A stretch of 64,000 bases of DNA from an uncultured Lachnospiraceae bacterium (GTDB lineage: Bacteria; Bacillota; Clostridia; Lachnospirales; Lachnospiraceae), in assembly GCA_947176065.1 (NCBI GenBank), contig CAMWPB010000011.1, positions 1-64,000 of the forward strand, given 5' to 3'. A program made the translations under genes and the position numbers. Within the stretch, counting starts at the first letter, position 1, and the number at the start of each line of letters is the position of its first letter. Shown here one piece after another: positions 50,836 to 58,781 of this stretch. The notes under the pieces were generated by a model that was given only the letters and a program-made list of their open reading frames with translations, ran no database searches and was not told the DNA's origin.

Positions 50836-52155
50836 TTACAAAAAAAATGCAAGTTTTAAAATATATTCCAGAATCCATAAAAGGCTTCTTTCTTCGACCG
50901 CCGTGTCCGTGCACACAGCGTATCTTTTCACCAGTTCCCCGTTCAAAAAATAAGACACGGAACCGACCTCTTCCCCCGCCGCGACAGGCGCATCGAGCAC
51001 AGACTCCACTCTGGTCCTTACCTCCACCTGATCCGCCTCGCACAGCAGATACGGCAGACTCTCCCCCTCCGCCTGAAGGGTGACTGAAACCTGCGCCTCC
51101 TCAAAGGGCGTCCCCTGCTCCCCCGCAATGCCGTTTCGGACCGGGATATCTGCAAAGTTCTGCGGTTCATAGATATCCCTGTACTGATACCGCTCCATCC
51201 CGTAGGCCGCCAGCTTTTTCATATCACTCCATTTATAGCTCCGGTTATTCGGCCAGCCGCAGGCCAGAAGCGCCACCGTAAAAATACGTCCCTCACTCTC
51301 CACCGCCCCCACATAGCAGTAGCCCGCGTTATTGGTAAATCCCGTTTTCCCGGAGAGCGCCTCCTGCATCATGCCTAAAAACGCGTTGTGGTTATTACAG
51401 TGAAAGCTCCTTGTGCCGTCCGCGTCGGTAAAGTCATACCCCTGCGTTCTGGTAATTTCCAAAAACCGTTCCTTTTCCGGGGAATCCGTCACGCAGTAGG
51501 CCATGATCCTGGCCAGATCCGCCGCCGTTGTGGAGTGCACCCTGCCGCTCTCGTTCACCTTCGCGTCCAGTCCGTTGGGCGTAATAAAATAGCTGTCAAA
51601 ACAGCCGATATCACGTGCTTTCTGGTTCATCATCGCCGCAAATTTCTCCACGCTGCCTCCCACTGCTTCCGCAATCACCACCGCCGAATCATTGTGGGAT
51701 TCCAGCATCAGGGAATACAGCAGATCCCGCAGATAATACTTTTCCCCCGTCTTTACATATAACTTTACCTTGGGCATACTCGCCGCGTAGGAAGAGACTT
51801 CCACAATATCATCCGGGCTGCCGTACTCCAATGCGAGAATACAGGTCATAATCTTTGTGGTACTTGCCATCGGCAGCTTTTCTTCGGGATTCTTTCCATA
51901 AAGAACCCTGCCCGAATCCGCATCCATGAGAACAGCCGCCTGGGCATAGAGCTGCAGCTCCTCCGGCTCAGCCTTCCCCTGCGCCTCGTCATACACGGCC
52001 GGAGCAGAAACACGTTCCTGCCCCGACGCATGCAGTACACGCTGCGGAACCGTATGCTCCTGCACACAAAACAAGGCAGCTGCTATGATCATGGCAGCCA
52101 CCCTGTAGTATATCCGTTTTCTACACTTATTTGTCATATTCCTTCTGATATGCAT
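50836..52155 (-). CDS. D-alanyl-D-alanine carboxypeptidase (PBP5/DacF-like)
   Basis: This is 439 residues from ATG 52155 (AGGA seven bases upstream; GTG 52161 is possible). Signal peptide: VAAMIIAAALFCVQEHTV. Penicillin-binding motifs: STTK (SxxK), SHN (SxN) and KTGFTN (KTG), in the S11 peptidase domain. A C-terminal beta domain and a terminal hydrophobic segment (LWILEYILKLAFFL) anchor it. It trims the terminal D-Ala of peptidoglycan stem peptides. A second dacF-like gene lies at 57079. Confidence 0.94.
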   Translation of the reverse strand: MHIRRNMTNKCRKRIYYRVAAMIIAAALFCVQEHTVPQRVLHASGQERVSAPAVYDEAQGKAEPEELQLYAQAAVLMDADSGRVLYGKNPEEKLPMASTTKIMTCILALEYGSPDDIVEVSSYAASMPKVKLYVKTGEKYYLRDLLYSLMLESHNDSAVVIAEAVGGSVEKFAAMMNQKARDIGCFDSYFITPNGLDAKVNESGRVHSTTAADLARIMAYCVTDSPEKERFLEITRTQGYDFTDADGTRSFHCNNHNAFLGMMQEALSGKTGFTNNAGYCYVGAVESEGRIFTVALLACGWPNNRSYKWSDMKKLAAYGMERYQYRDIYEPQNFADIPVRNGIAGEQGTPFEEAQVSVTLQAEGESLPYLLCEADQVEVRTRVESVLDAPVAAGEEVGSVSYFLNGELVKRYAVCTDTAVEERSLLWILEYILKLAFFL

Positions 52156-52244
52156 ATCCACGTCCTGATATTTCCGTTCGTTAATATATATGCATCACAT
52201 GCTTTCCTATGACATGGTTTATTTATTGTCATTCCATCAGACAG

Positions 52245-52646
52245 TCAGTCCCACTGACCGCTCTCCTCAGCCTCCATCCGCATGCATTTGCAGACAGGAC
52301 AAGCCGTCTTTTCGCTCCAGTCTTCCACGCTCTGTTCCTCTTCACAGAGATCTTTTATATTCTCTCCGCACAGGGGACAGCCGCCTGTAACAGTCTCCTC
52401 ACTGTCCGCAGACCGCAGAACAGGAACCGCCACTACATTGTGACACTGTCCGCAGACCGCAAGTCTGTACTGAAAATCATAGGCCGGAATCTTGCTTTCC
52501 TCCATCAGTCGTTGGGCCTGCTGCCGGTCCTTCTCCGAAAACGCGGCAAGAACCGTTTCCTTTCTGCCATGCAGCAGACCGTTTCCCGTAAAGCACTGCC
52601 ATTCCTTTTTACAGGCTTTGCAGCGCACATTGATAACTTCACCCAT
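52245..52646 (-). CDS. Zinc-ribbon protein of unknown function
   Basis: This 133-residue cytosolic protein has four CxxC pairs: RCKACKKEW, VCGQCHNVV, GCPLCGENI and CPVCKCMRM. They could build two zinc ribbons. No catalytic motif is visible. ATG 52646 follows AGGGAGCGGGA. It lies between the flagellinolysin and dacF-like genes on the same strand. The family is not recognised. Confidence 0.72.
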   Translation of the reverse strand: MGEVINVRCKACKKEWQCFTGNGLLHGRKETVLAAFSEKDRQQAQRLMEESKIPAYDFQYRLAVCGQCHNVVAVPVLRSADSEETVTGGCPLCGENIKDLCEEEQSVEDWSEKTACPVCKCMRMEAEESGQWD

Positions 52647-52678
52647 CGCGTCCCGCTCCCTTGCTTCTTATCATGTTA

Positions 52679-54556
52679 TTAACCGAGCAGGCTTAAGATA
52701 AGCTGGGAACTCTGATTCGCCTGCGTCAGCATGGATGTGCCTGCCTGCATCAGAATCTGGCTGTTGGAATATCCCACCATCTCCTCAGCGATATCCGTAT
52801 CCCTGATCCGGGACTCCGCCGCCGTAGTGTTCTCTGTGATATTCTCCAGATTTTTTATGGTATGCTCCAGTCGGTTCTGGATCGCGCCATACTGGCTTCT
52901 CACATTGCTGACATACTGAATGGCCCTCTTGATCCCTTCCATTGCCAGATCGGCATCATCCGTGGTTTTCACATTCAAATCCTCAAGTCCCAGTGCCTTG
53001 CAGTTCATCTTATACAGCGCAAAGTCGATATGGATCCCCGCTTCTGCACCCACCTGCAGCGCTATCATGGCTGGCCCGCTGTCGTCTATGGTGATCTGAA
53101 AAGGATCGATCCGAAACGGCTGATCCAGCGCTCCTGTGCCAAGAACAGAAGAGGGGCCGTCCCCCAATCCCCCGGGAGCAATCACGGAACCGGCGCCCTT
53201 TTTTGATGCAAAGGCCAGTTTTCTTACAAACTCTGTCAGTCCGGCATTTCCGTTCTTAAAATAGGAATTCAACTGGTCCGTGGTGATTCCTGTGTTGTCT
53301 TTAATCGCCGAGGACAACGTTTTCCCGCCTAAGAGATCAGCAAAAATACGATTCATTCCGTTTTTGATAATCGTGTCGTCCACCGTTCCTCCGGGTTTCC
53401 CGCCGCCTGCCAGATATCCCAGATAAGCCACTCCCAGATAGCCATGTCCGTAGGGCCGGCCGCCCATCGTAAATTTCTTCAGGTAATTGCTGATGTTCGT
53501 ATCCTGACTTGTATCGTCCTCATCCGTCAGATAATTGGCATAGTAGGAAAGCGTATCGTTCCATCCGTTGGCAAAACCGCCGCCTGCAAGCTGGGCCGTC
53601 CCTTCCACAAACCATGTGGGATATTTTTCACCCCTGCGCCCGCTCATGCCGTCCGTCAGTGTGTACTGCAAAACGGAATGCATCAGTTCGTGCGCCATAG
53701 TTGATTTCAGTGCATCCGCATTGCTTCCTGTTCCCAGTGCATCCGCATCCTTAAAATCCGCAGAATCCACGCGAATCCCCATGGAAACCGGCTTGCCGCC
53801 GCTATTTTTGTATGTAAAATAGGCATAGGCCATGGTATTGTTCTTTCCGTCGATATAAGCCACCTGCAGAGCCATATCTATGGTATCGCTTCCAACTGCC
53901 GTCTTTAATGCCGGAAAAGCATCAAGAATCTGGTTGACCGCATTTGGCACAATCTCATTGGCTATGGTATCCGCAAGGACACTGCCGCTGGAAACCGCAT
54001 TGACACCGGCTCTTCCCATGCCTGCTGCCCCGGTTCCCGCCTGTGCCTCATTTATCATAAAAGAGCCGTCCCTCAAATCAATGGAAATATCATAGCTTTT
54101 CATCTCCATATATCCTGTGGCAAGGGGCGAATATCCATTCTCCGGGAATATACTGATCTCATTAAACGACGTGTTCCGCGCCGTCCTGTCAATCTCTGCC
54201 TTTAGCTGCTGGATCTCCTTATCAATCTGCCCACGGTCAAAATCCTGCAATGTACCGTTAGCCGCCTTCACTGCCAGCTCATTGGCGCGGTGCAGCATAT
54301 CGTGCACTTCGTTCAGGGCGCCCTCTCCGACCTGCAGCATGGAGATGCCGTCCTGTGCATTTGCCGCAGCCTGTGTCAGACCGCGCATCTGTCTTCGCAT
54401 TTTTTCGGAAATAGAAAGACCGGCAGCATCATCAGCCGCCCTGTTGATACGATATCCGGAAGATAATTTTTCTGTCCGCTTCGCATTGTCCTTCGTGGTT
54501 ATGCCAAGCTGACGGCTTGCGTTCGCCGCAAGTATATTAGTCTGTACTGAGAGCAT
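52679..54556 (-). CDS. Flagellinolysin (proteolytic flagellin)
   Basis: This 625-residue flagellin carries a zinc metallopeptidase in its variable region. The N-terminal D0/D1 (MLSVQTNILAANASRQLGIT, LSSGYRINRAADDAAGLSIS) and C-terminal D1/D0 (VRSQYGAIQNRLEHTIKNL, QILMQAGTSMLTQANQ) are fully canonical. The insert at about residues 150-480 contains H289-E-L-M-H293 (HExxH) and, 25 residues later, TWFVEG with E318 as third ligand, a gluzincin arrangement. Known flagellinolysins assemble into active proteolytic filaments; this fits. A G10 tract occupies the ribosome-site position and a sigma-D-like promoter lies upstream. Confidence 0.95.
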   Translation of the reverse strand: MLSVQTNILAANASRQLGITTKDNAKRTEKLSSGYRINRAADDAAGLSISEKMRRQMRGLTQAAANAQDGISMLQVGEGALNEVHDMLHRANELAVKAANGTLQDFDRGQIDKEIQQLKAEIDRTARNTSFNEISIFPENGYSPLATGYMEMKSYDISIDLRDGSFMINEAQAGTGAAGMGRAGVNAVSSGSVLADTIANEIVPNAVNQILDAFPALKTAVGSDTIDMALQVAYIDGKNNTMAYAYFTYKNSGGKPVSMGIRVDSADFKDADALGTGSNADALKSTMAHELMHSVLQYTLTDGMSGRRGEKYPTWFVEGTAQLAGGGFANGWNDTLSYYANYLTDEDDTSQDTNISNYLKKFTMGGRPYGHGYLGVAYLGYLAGGGKPGGTVDDTIIKNGMNRIFADLLGGKTLSSAIKDNTGITTDQLNSYFKNGNAGLTEFVRKLAFASKKGAGSVIAPGGLGDGPSSVLGTGALDQPFRIDPFQITIDDSGPAMIALQVGAEAGIHIDFALYKMNCKALGLEDLNVKTTDDADLAMEGIKRAIQYVSNVRSQYGAIQNRLEHTIKNLENITENTTAAESRIRDTDIAEEMVGYSNSQILMQAGTSMLTQANQSSQLILSLLG

Positions 54557-54560
54557 TTTA

Positions 54561-54570
54561 CCCCCCCCCC
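54561..54570 (-). repeat. G10 homopolymer at the ribosome site of flagellinolysin
   Basis: Ten consecutive C on the plus strand (G on the coding strand) sit 5-14 bases before ATG 54556, where the Shine-Dalgarno should be. No other ribosome site is present between it and the start. Such tracts often change length by slippage. Confidence 0.85.
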
Positions 54571-54666
54571 GACGAAATCCGCCTCCATGCAGTCATCCGT
54601 TAAACCGGTTCATACAGATTCCAACAATATGCAGGGAAATGTGTTATATGTATAGTTACATTCTGT

Positions 54667-54694
54667 ATATCGGCACAAATCCCCGATTACTTTA
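54667..54694 (-). promoter_or_regulatory. Sigma-D (FliA-type) promoter of flagellinolysin
   Basis: Minus-strand TAAA (54691-54694), 16 bases, then GCCGATAT (54667-54674) match the motility sigma consensus TAAA-N14-16-GCCGATAT, about 110 bases before ATG 54556. The promoter lies partly just past the scpB stop. Confidence 0.8.
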
Positions 54695-54703
54695 GCCCCT
54701 TTA

Positions 54704-55273
54704 TTAAATATCCAGCTGCATCTCCACCTCTGACTCCGCCTGCTGCTTAAATTCCTCAATCTGAACTGCCGAAAGCTCCGGCAGATCCTCGATGGATTTC
54801 ACTCCGAAGCTTCGTAAAAACTGTTCCGTCGTGCCAAACAAAAGCGGCCGCCCCGGCGCGTCCAGCCTGCCCACCTCCGCAATCAGGTCAAATTCCAGCA
54901 GACGATTCACCGCATGGTCACAGCTTACGCCTCTCACCTTCTCGATCTCCAGTCTGGTGATGGGCTGCTTGTAAGCGATAATGGAGAGCGTCTCTAAAAG
55001 TGTGTCCGTGAGTACAAATTTTTTAGGCGTCTTGGCAATCTTGATCAGATACTCGTACAGCTCGCTCTTCGTACACATCTGCACCGCATTGTCCAGAGTG
55101 GTAAGACCGATCCCCCGGTCTGCCTTCTGATAACCCGCCGCCATCTCCTCCAAAAGCTGCACCGTGGTATCCTTATCCTCTTCTATTACCGCCGCCAGTC
55201 TGTCGATCTCCACCGAATCCCCCATGGTGAATAAAATCGCCTCCAGAACCGCCTTCGCCTTCTTCTTTTCCAT
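54704..55273 (-). CDS. scpB: Segregation and condensation protein B
   Basis: This 189-residue winged-helix protein partners ScpA and SMC in chromosome condensation. KAVLEAILFTMGDSVEIDRLA and VLTDTLLETLSIIAYKQPITRLEIEKVRGV are family regions. AGAGGGGACAGGC precedes ATG 55273. It follows scpA with a 29-base gap, the normal order. Confidence 0.96.
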   Translation of the reverse strand: MEKKKAKAVLEAILFTMGDSVEIDRLAAVIEEDKDTTVQLLEEMAAGYQKADRGIGLTTLDNAVQMCTKSELYEYLIKIAKTPKKFVLTDTLLETLSIIAYKQPITRLEIEKVRGVSCDHAVNRLLEFDLIAEVGRLDAPGRPLLFGTTEQFLRSFGVKSIEDLPELSAVQIEEFKQQAESEVEMQLDI

Positions 55274-55302
55274 GCCTGTCCCCTCTTAAATCTATGTATC
55301 CC

Positions 55303-56085
55303 TCAGCTGACGCTGGTAAGCTGCAGCGGTTCGCTGTCCGCATTTTCCCGCGCCGTTATAATAATATCCGCAAAGGTATCTTCCTGCTCGATCCCGATCC
55401 GCCCCGTCTTAATCATCTCCAGAATCACCAGAAAGGTCACGATGATCTCCATTTTGCCTGACTGCTTCGCCAGCAGCTTTCGGAAACTGAAGGTTTTGTG
55501 ACTGCGCACATAGGCCTCCACATAGGCGGTCTTTAAATCCAGGTCGATCTCGTCCTTCTCGATCTTCCCGAAAGTGCTTCTGACAGGGTCAATCTTGTCC
55601 TCCTGCCGCTTCATCATCTGCTTGAATATCTCATGGAGCTTATGCAGCGTCATGTCCCCGATCAGCTCCTCATAATCTACCGGCTGGCGGTACTGCGCCA
55701 CTTCCTCCGGCAGAGTCGGTTTCTTGTAGAGGTTCCTCTCCGCGTCCACCATGCGGTCGCGCAGCTCGTAGGACATATACTTGCACATCTTGTAAGCCAG
55801 CAGTTTCTCCACCAGCTCTGCCCTCGGGTCTTCCTCCTCCCCTTCCTCGTTCACCTCTTTCGGCAGGAGCATCCGGCACTTAATGTCAATCAAAGTGGCC
55901 GCCATAACGAGAAACTCGCTCATGACGTTCATATCCTCCGTCTCCATCTGCTTAATATAATCCAGATACTGCTCGGTGATTTCCACAATGGGAATGTCGT
56001 AAATATCTACTTTATTTTTATCAATCAGGTGCAGAAGCAGGTCAAGCGGACCCTCAAACACCTCCAGCTTCACAGGAATTGCCAT
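55303..56085 (-). CDS. scpA: Segregation and condensation protein A
   Basis: This is 260 residues from ATG 56085 (GAGAGGAC upstream). The kleisin N-terminus VKLEVFEGPLDLLLHLIDKNKVDIYDIPI is diagnostic; the C-terminal winged helix (IIVTFLVILEMIKTGRI) contacts SMC. It bridges the SMC heads with ScpB. The frame extends to 56106 without need. Confidence 0.96.
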   Translation of the reverse strand: MAIPVKLEVFEGPLDLLLHLIDKNKVDIYDIPIVEITEQYLDYIKQMETEDMNVMSEFLVMAATLIDIKCRMLLPKEVNEEGEEEDPRAELVEKLLAYKMCKYMSYELRDRMVDAERNLYKKPTLPEEVAQYRQPVDYEELIGDMTLHKLHEIFKQMMKRQEDKIDPVRSTFGKIEKDEIDLDLKTAYVEAYVRSHKTFSFRKLLAKQSGKMEIIVTFLVILEMIKTGRIGIEQEDTFADIIITARENADSEPLQLTSVS

Positions 56086-56112
56086 AGCCTGTCCTCTCTC
56101 AATCATCCAATA

Positions 56113-56970
56113 TCACTTCTCCGGTAAAAGCTGAATCACAATCAGCTCTCCCGGATTAAAAATTCTGATCGGGATCGTGTGGCTGCTCAATCCCCTGCTC
56201 AGAATCATCGTACTTTTATTTTCTTTGAAGATACCGCCGTCATACTTGGGAAACAGGGTCAGCGCCGGCGAAATCACACCGCCCAGAACCGGCAGTCTCA
56301 TAATTCCGCCGTGCACATGCCCGGAAACCACCAGATCCGCTCCCCACTCGGCATATGCGTCAAAATACACCGGATTGTGGGCGATCAGCAGTTGAAACTT
56401 TTCCCGGTCGGGCTTCCCCAAAAGTTTCGACAGGTAAGAGGCCTCCATAGGCCCTCTTCTGAAATGCCGGTAATATGACTTGTCGATCTGAACACCGCTT
56501 ACGGCGACATTGCTCTCCGGCAGCCAGGCCGTTTCATTGATTAACGGCTCGATTCCCGCCCCTCTCAGGCCGGACATATACTCCTCATACATACCCGGAT
56601 AATCGTCGGGATAAAGGCCCAGACGGTATTCGTGATTACCCATGCCGTAGTAAATCCGATATCCGGCAGCCAGCTTCTCCATCAGCGACAGCGCATGCCC
56701 GAAAGACGCGCCCTTCTCCGCAGTAAGCATGTCCCCCGCCACCAGAATCCCGTCCGGCGAGACTTTGTCAATCGCGGCGAGCAGCTTTCCGTTTTCCTTT
56801 CCGAAGGACTTATTGTGTAAATCCGACAAAAGCGCCAGCCTGCACGGCTTCGTAATCTTATCCGATCTGATTTCATAGGTGATTGTCACAAACCGGTTGC
56901 TGTCCCAAACCGCAGCAGCCAGACAGATACAAATAACCGCGATTGCCGCCGCTAAAATACCTTCCACCAT
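56113..56970 (-). CDS. Membrane-anchored metallophosphoesterase
   Basis: This 285-residue protein has an N-terminal membrane helix (GILAAAIAVICICLAAAV) and a calcineurin-like core: LALLSDLHNKSFG (DxH), VAGDMLT (GD), YGMGNHEYRLG (GNHE), LIAHNPVYFD and VSGHVHGGIMRLP. It belongs to the YkuE/YaeI group that may act on lipids or nucleotides at the membrane. The active site is complete. GGAGG is close to ATG 56970; GTG at 56967 is an alternative. Confidence 0.9.
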   Translation of the reverse strand: MVEGILAAAIAVICICLAAAVWDSNRFVTITYEIRSDKITKPCRLALLSDLHNKSFGKENGKLLAAIDKVSPDGILVAGDMLTAEKGASFGHALSLMEKLAAGYRIYYGMGNHEYRLGLYPDDYPGMYEEYMSGLRGAGIEPLINETAWLPESNVAVSGVQIDKSYYRHFRRGPMEASYLSKLLGKPDREKFQLLIAHNPVYFDAYAEWGADLVVSGHVHGGIMRLPVLGGVISPALTLFPKYDGGIFKENKSTMILSRGLSSHTIPIRIFNPGELIVIQLLPEK

Positions 56971-56991
56971 ATTCCTCCCTGCCTAATGAAC

Positions 56992-57018
56992 GTGGGCGGC
57001 CGTCAGGCAGCCACCCAC
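56992..57018. terminator. GC-rich hairpin between dacF-like and phosphoesterase genes
   Basis: GTGGGTGGC / GCCGCCCAC (minus strand) has nine paired bases with one G-T. No T run follows, so a terminator function is uncertain. Confidence 0.4.
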
Positions 57019-57078
57019 TTAGTTTACCATACCCCCTGTTTCACCGCAATCAGCGAACTTCTGTTCTGTGTATTTGTT

Positions 57079-58263
57079 CTATCGCTTCATCAGATACAGT
57101 CCCCATACCTTCTTGTAGTAATCTTTATACTGCGCCTTTTCCACTCCCTTTGCCGCCAGAATGGATACGCTGCCGATCCTCGTTCCGTTCAGTTTATAAA
57201 CCGCCTCACCGATGGCATCCCCCTCTGCTATGGGCGCAGTCACACTGCCCGGCAGGCTGATTTCCTTTTCAATCTCATTCAGGTTATTTCCCGCCGTATC
57301 CAGATAGGAGAAAGGCGCCTCGTAAACCAGATTCACCATATCCTCAATGCCGCCCTCCACCTTCTGTGCAGGAAGGGCATCTTTGTTGTCATCCGTATAC
57401 ATCTGGCTCACGCTGTAACCGTAGCTTAGCAGTGACATGGCATCCTGAAATCTGGTCTTCGGGTCCGGCGCGGCCATCACCACGGCGATCAGCTCCATAC
57501 CGTCCTTGTTCGCCGTGGCGGAAAGACAGTAAAGCGCCTTGGAGGTGGAACCCGTCTTTAAGCCTGTCGTCCACTCGTACTGCTTCAAAAGCTTGTTGGT
57601 GCTGGAAAGAGTAAATGTGCTCGTTCCCTGTGTCGTCTTATGCTCGATGTCCTCCATCCAGATGGTCGTATAATCAAACACCTCCGGATATTTCGTAATC
57701 AGCTCCCTTGACATAATCGCCACGTCCTTTGCCGAGGAATAATGATCATCGGAATCCGTCAGGCCGCAGCAGTCCTCAAAGTGCGTGTTCTGCATCCCCA
57801 GACTCTCCGCCTTCTCATTCATCAGCTTGACAAATTCCCCCTCGCTCCCCGCTATGTACTCCGCCACCGCCACGCTGGCGTCGTTGCCGCTGGCCACCGC
57901 GATACATTTGATCATGGTCTGGAGCGTCTGTGTCTCTCCCTCCTCCAGAAACACCTGCGACCCGCCCATGGATTTCGCGTAGGCGCTTGTGGTCACCTGA
58001 TCCTCCAGCCGGATTCTTCCGCTCTTCAAATGCTCAAAGATGATAAGCAGCGTCATAATCTTGGTAATGCTGGCCGGACTCCGTCTGGTATCCGCATCCT
58101 GCTCGCAGATCACCTGTCCCGTGGACGCCTCCATCACGATATAGGACGGCGTGCTCACCTCCGGCGCGGCATTGACCGATATGGTCATGGATGAAAATAC
58201 GGTCTCCGCCAAAAGTATTCCCACCAAAAGCCATACAACTATTCGCTTTCTTTTTCCCTGCAA
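57079..58263 (-). CDS. D-alanyl-D-alanine carboxypeptidase (DacF-like)
   Basis: This 394-residue protein starts at TTG 58263, seven bases after AGGGGTGA; no better ATG is near. Signal peptide ends around FSSMTISVNAAP. Motifs: SITK (SxxK), SGN in VASGNDASVAVAEY and KTGSTS. A C-terminal beta domain follows. It removes terminal D-Ala from wall precursors at the outer membrane face and is a paralogue of the gene at 50836. Confidence 0.94.
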   Translation of the reverse strand: MQGKRKRIVVWLLVGILLAETVFSSMTISVNAAPEVSTPSYIVMEASTGQVICEQDADTRRSPASITKIMTLLIIFEHLKSGRIRLEDQVTTSAYAKSMGGSQVFLEEGETQTLQTMIKCIAVASGNDASVAVAEYIAGSEGEFVKLMNEKAESLGMQNTHFEDCCGLTDSDDHYSSAKDVAIMSRELITKYPEVFDYTTIWMEDIEHKTTQGTSTFTLSSTNKLLKQYEWTTGLKTGSTSKALYCLSATANKDGMELIAVVMAAPDPKTRFQDAMSLLSYGYSVSQMYTDDNKDALPAQKVEGGIEDMVNLVYEAPFSYLDTAGNNLNEIEKEISLPGSVTAPIAEGDAIGEAVYKLNGTRIGSVSILAAKGVEKAQYKDYYKKVWGLYLMKR

Positions 58264-58310
58264 ACTAAGTCACCCCTACCATTCCTTCTGTACTATACAT
58301 ATTAGAGTGG

Positions 58311-58339
58311 GACAACGAATATGCGCGATAATCGTTGTC
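58311..58339. repeat. Hairpin upstream of the dacF-like gene
   Basis: GACAACGA / TCGTTGTC with a 13-base loop lies between rpsU and dacF. It is not tRNA-like. Function unknown. Confidence 0.5.
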
Positions 58340-58417
58340 TGACTCTGTCCGCATATGCTCATGCAAGCATGGCACATACTTCACATATCTTCTGACTCTG
58401 CTTATCGCGCAAAAAAA

Positions 58418-58445
58418 CAGACCCGAGGGAACTCCCTCAGGCCTG
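58418..58445 (-). terminator. Terminator of rpsU
   Basis: On the minus strand CAGGCCTGAGGGA / TCCCTCGGGTCTG (13 pairs, two G-T) is followed by seven T, about ten bases past the rpsU stop. Confidence 0.93.
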
Positions 58446-58455
58446 CTTTACCTTT

Positions 58456-58632
58456 TTAGTTATATTTGCGTTTTCTTGCTGCTTCGGACTTTTTCTTACG
58501 TCTTACGCTGGGTTTCTCGTAATGCTCGCGCTTACGGATCTCCTGCTGGATACCTGCTTTCGCACAGCTTCTCTTAAAGCGGCGAAGCGCACTGTCCAAA
58601 GTCTCGTTCTCTTTTACGATTACGTTTGACAT
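58456..58632 (-). CDS. rpsU: 30S ribosomal protein S21
   Basis: This short gene encodes 58 residues: [20 protein letters not shown] at the start, then [20 protein letters not shown] and ending RKRKYN. It is the complete, highly basic S21 of the small ribosomal subunit, needed for translation initiation. The ribosome site GGGAGG lies upstream. It has its own promoter and terminator. Confidence 0.97.
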   Translation of the reverse strand: MSNVIVKENETLDSALRRFKRSCAKAGIQQEIRKREHYEKPSVRRKKKSEAARKRKYN

Positions 58633-58708
58633 TTCCGCACCTGACCTCCCTTCAGTCCCAGAGTATTTCGACTGATTGGGTTATTTTTCGTGTTCTCACA
58701 CAACACAA

Positions 58709-58736
58709 ATTATACCACATTTTAGAAGTGCGTCAA
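58709..58736 (-). promoter_or_regulatory. Sigma-A promoter of rpsU
   Basis: Minus-strand TTGACG, 16 bases and TATAAT, 77 bases upstream of the rpsU start. Confidence 0.85.
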
Positions 58737-58781
58737 CCGAAAATTGTAAATTTATTCTTTTTTATGATCGCTATCATGATT

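Noticed and set aside
58300..58400. Possible tRNA or small RNA near the dacF-like gene
   Set aside because: One hairpin is present but no acceptor stem, T-loop GTTCGA or anticodon arm geometry.
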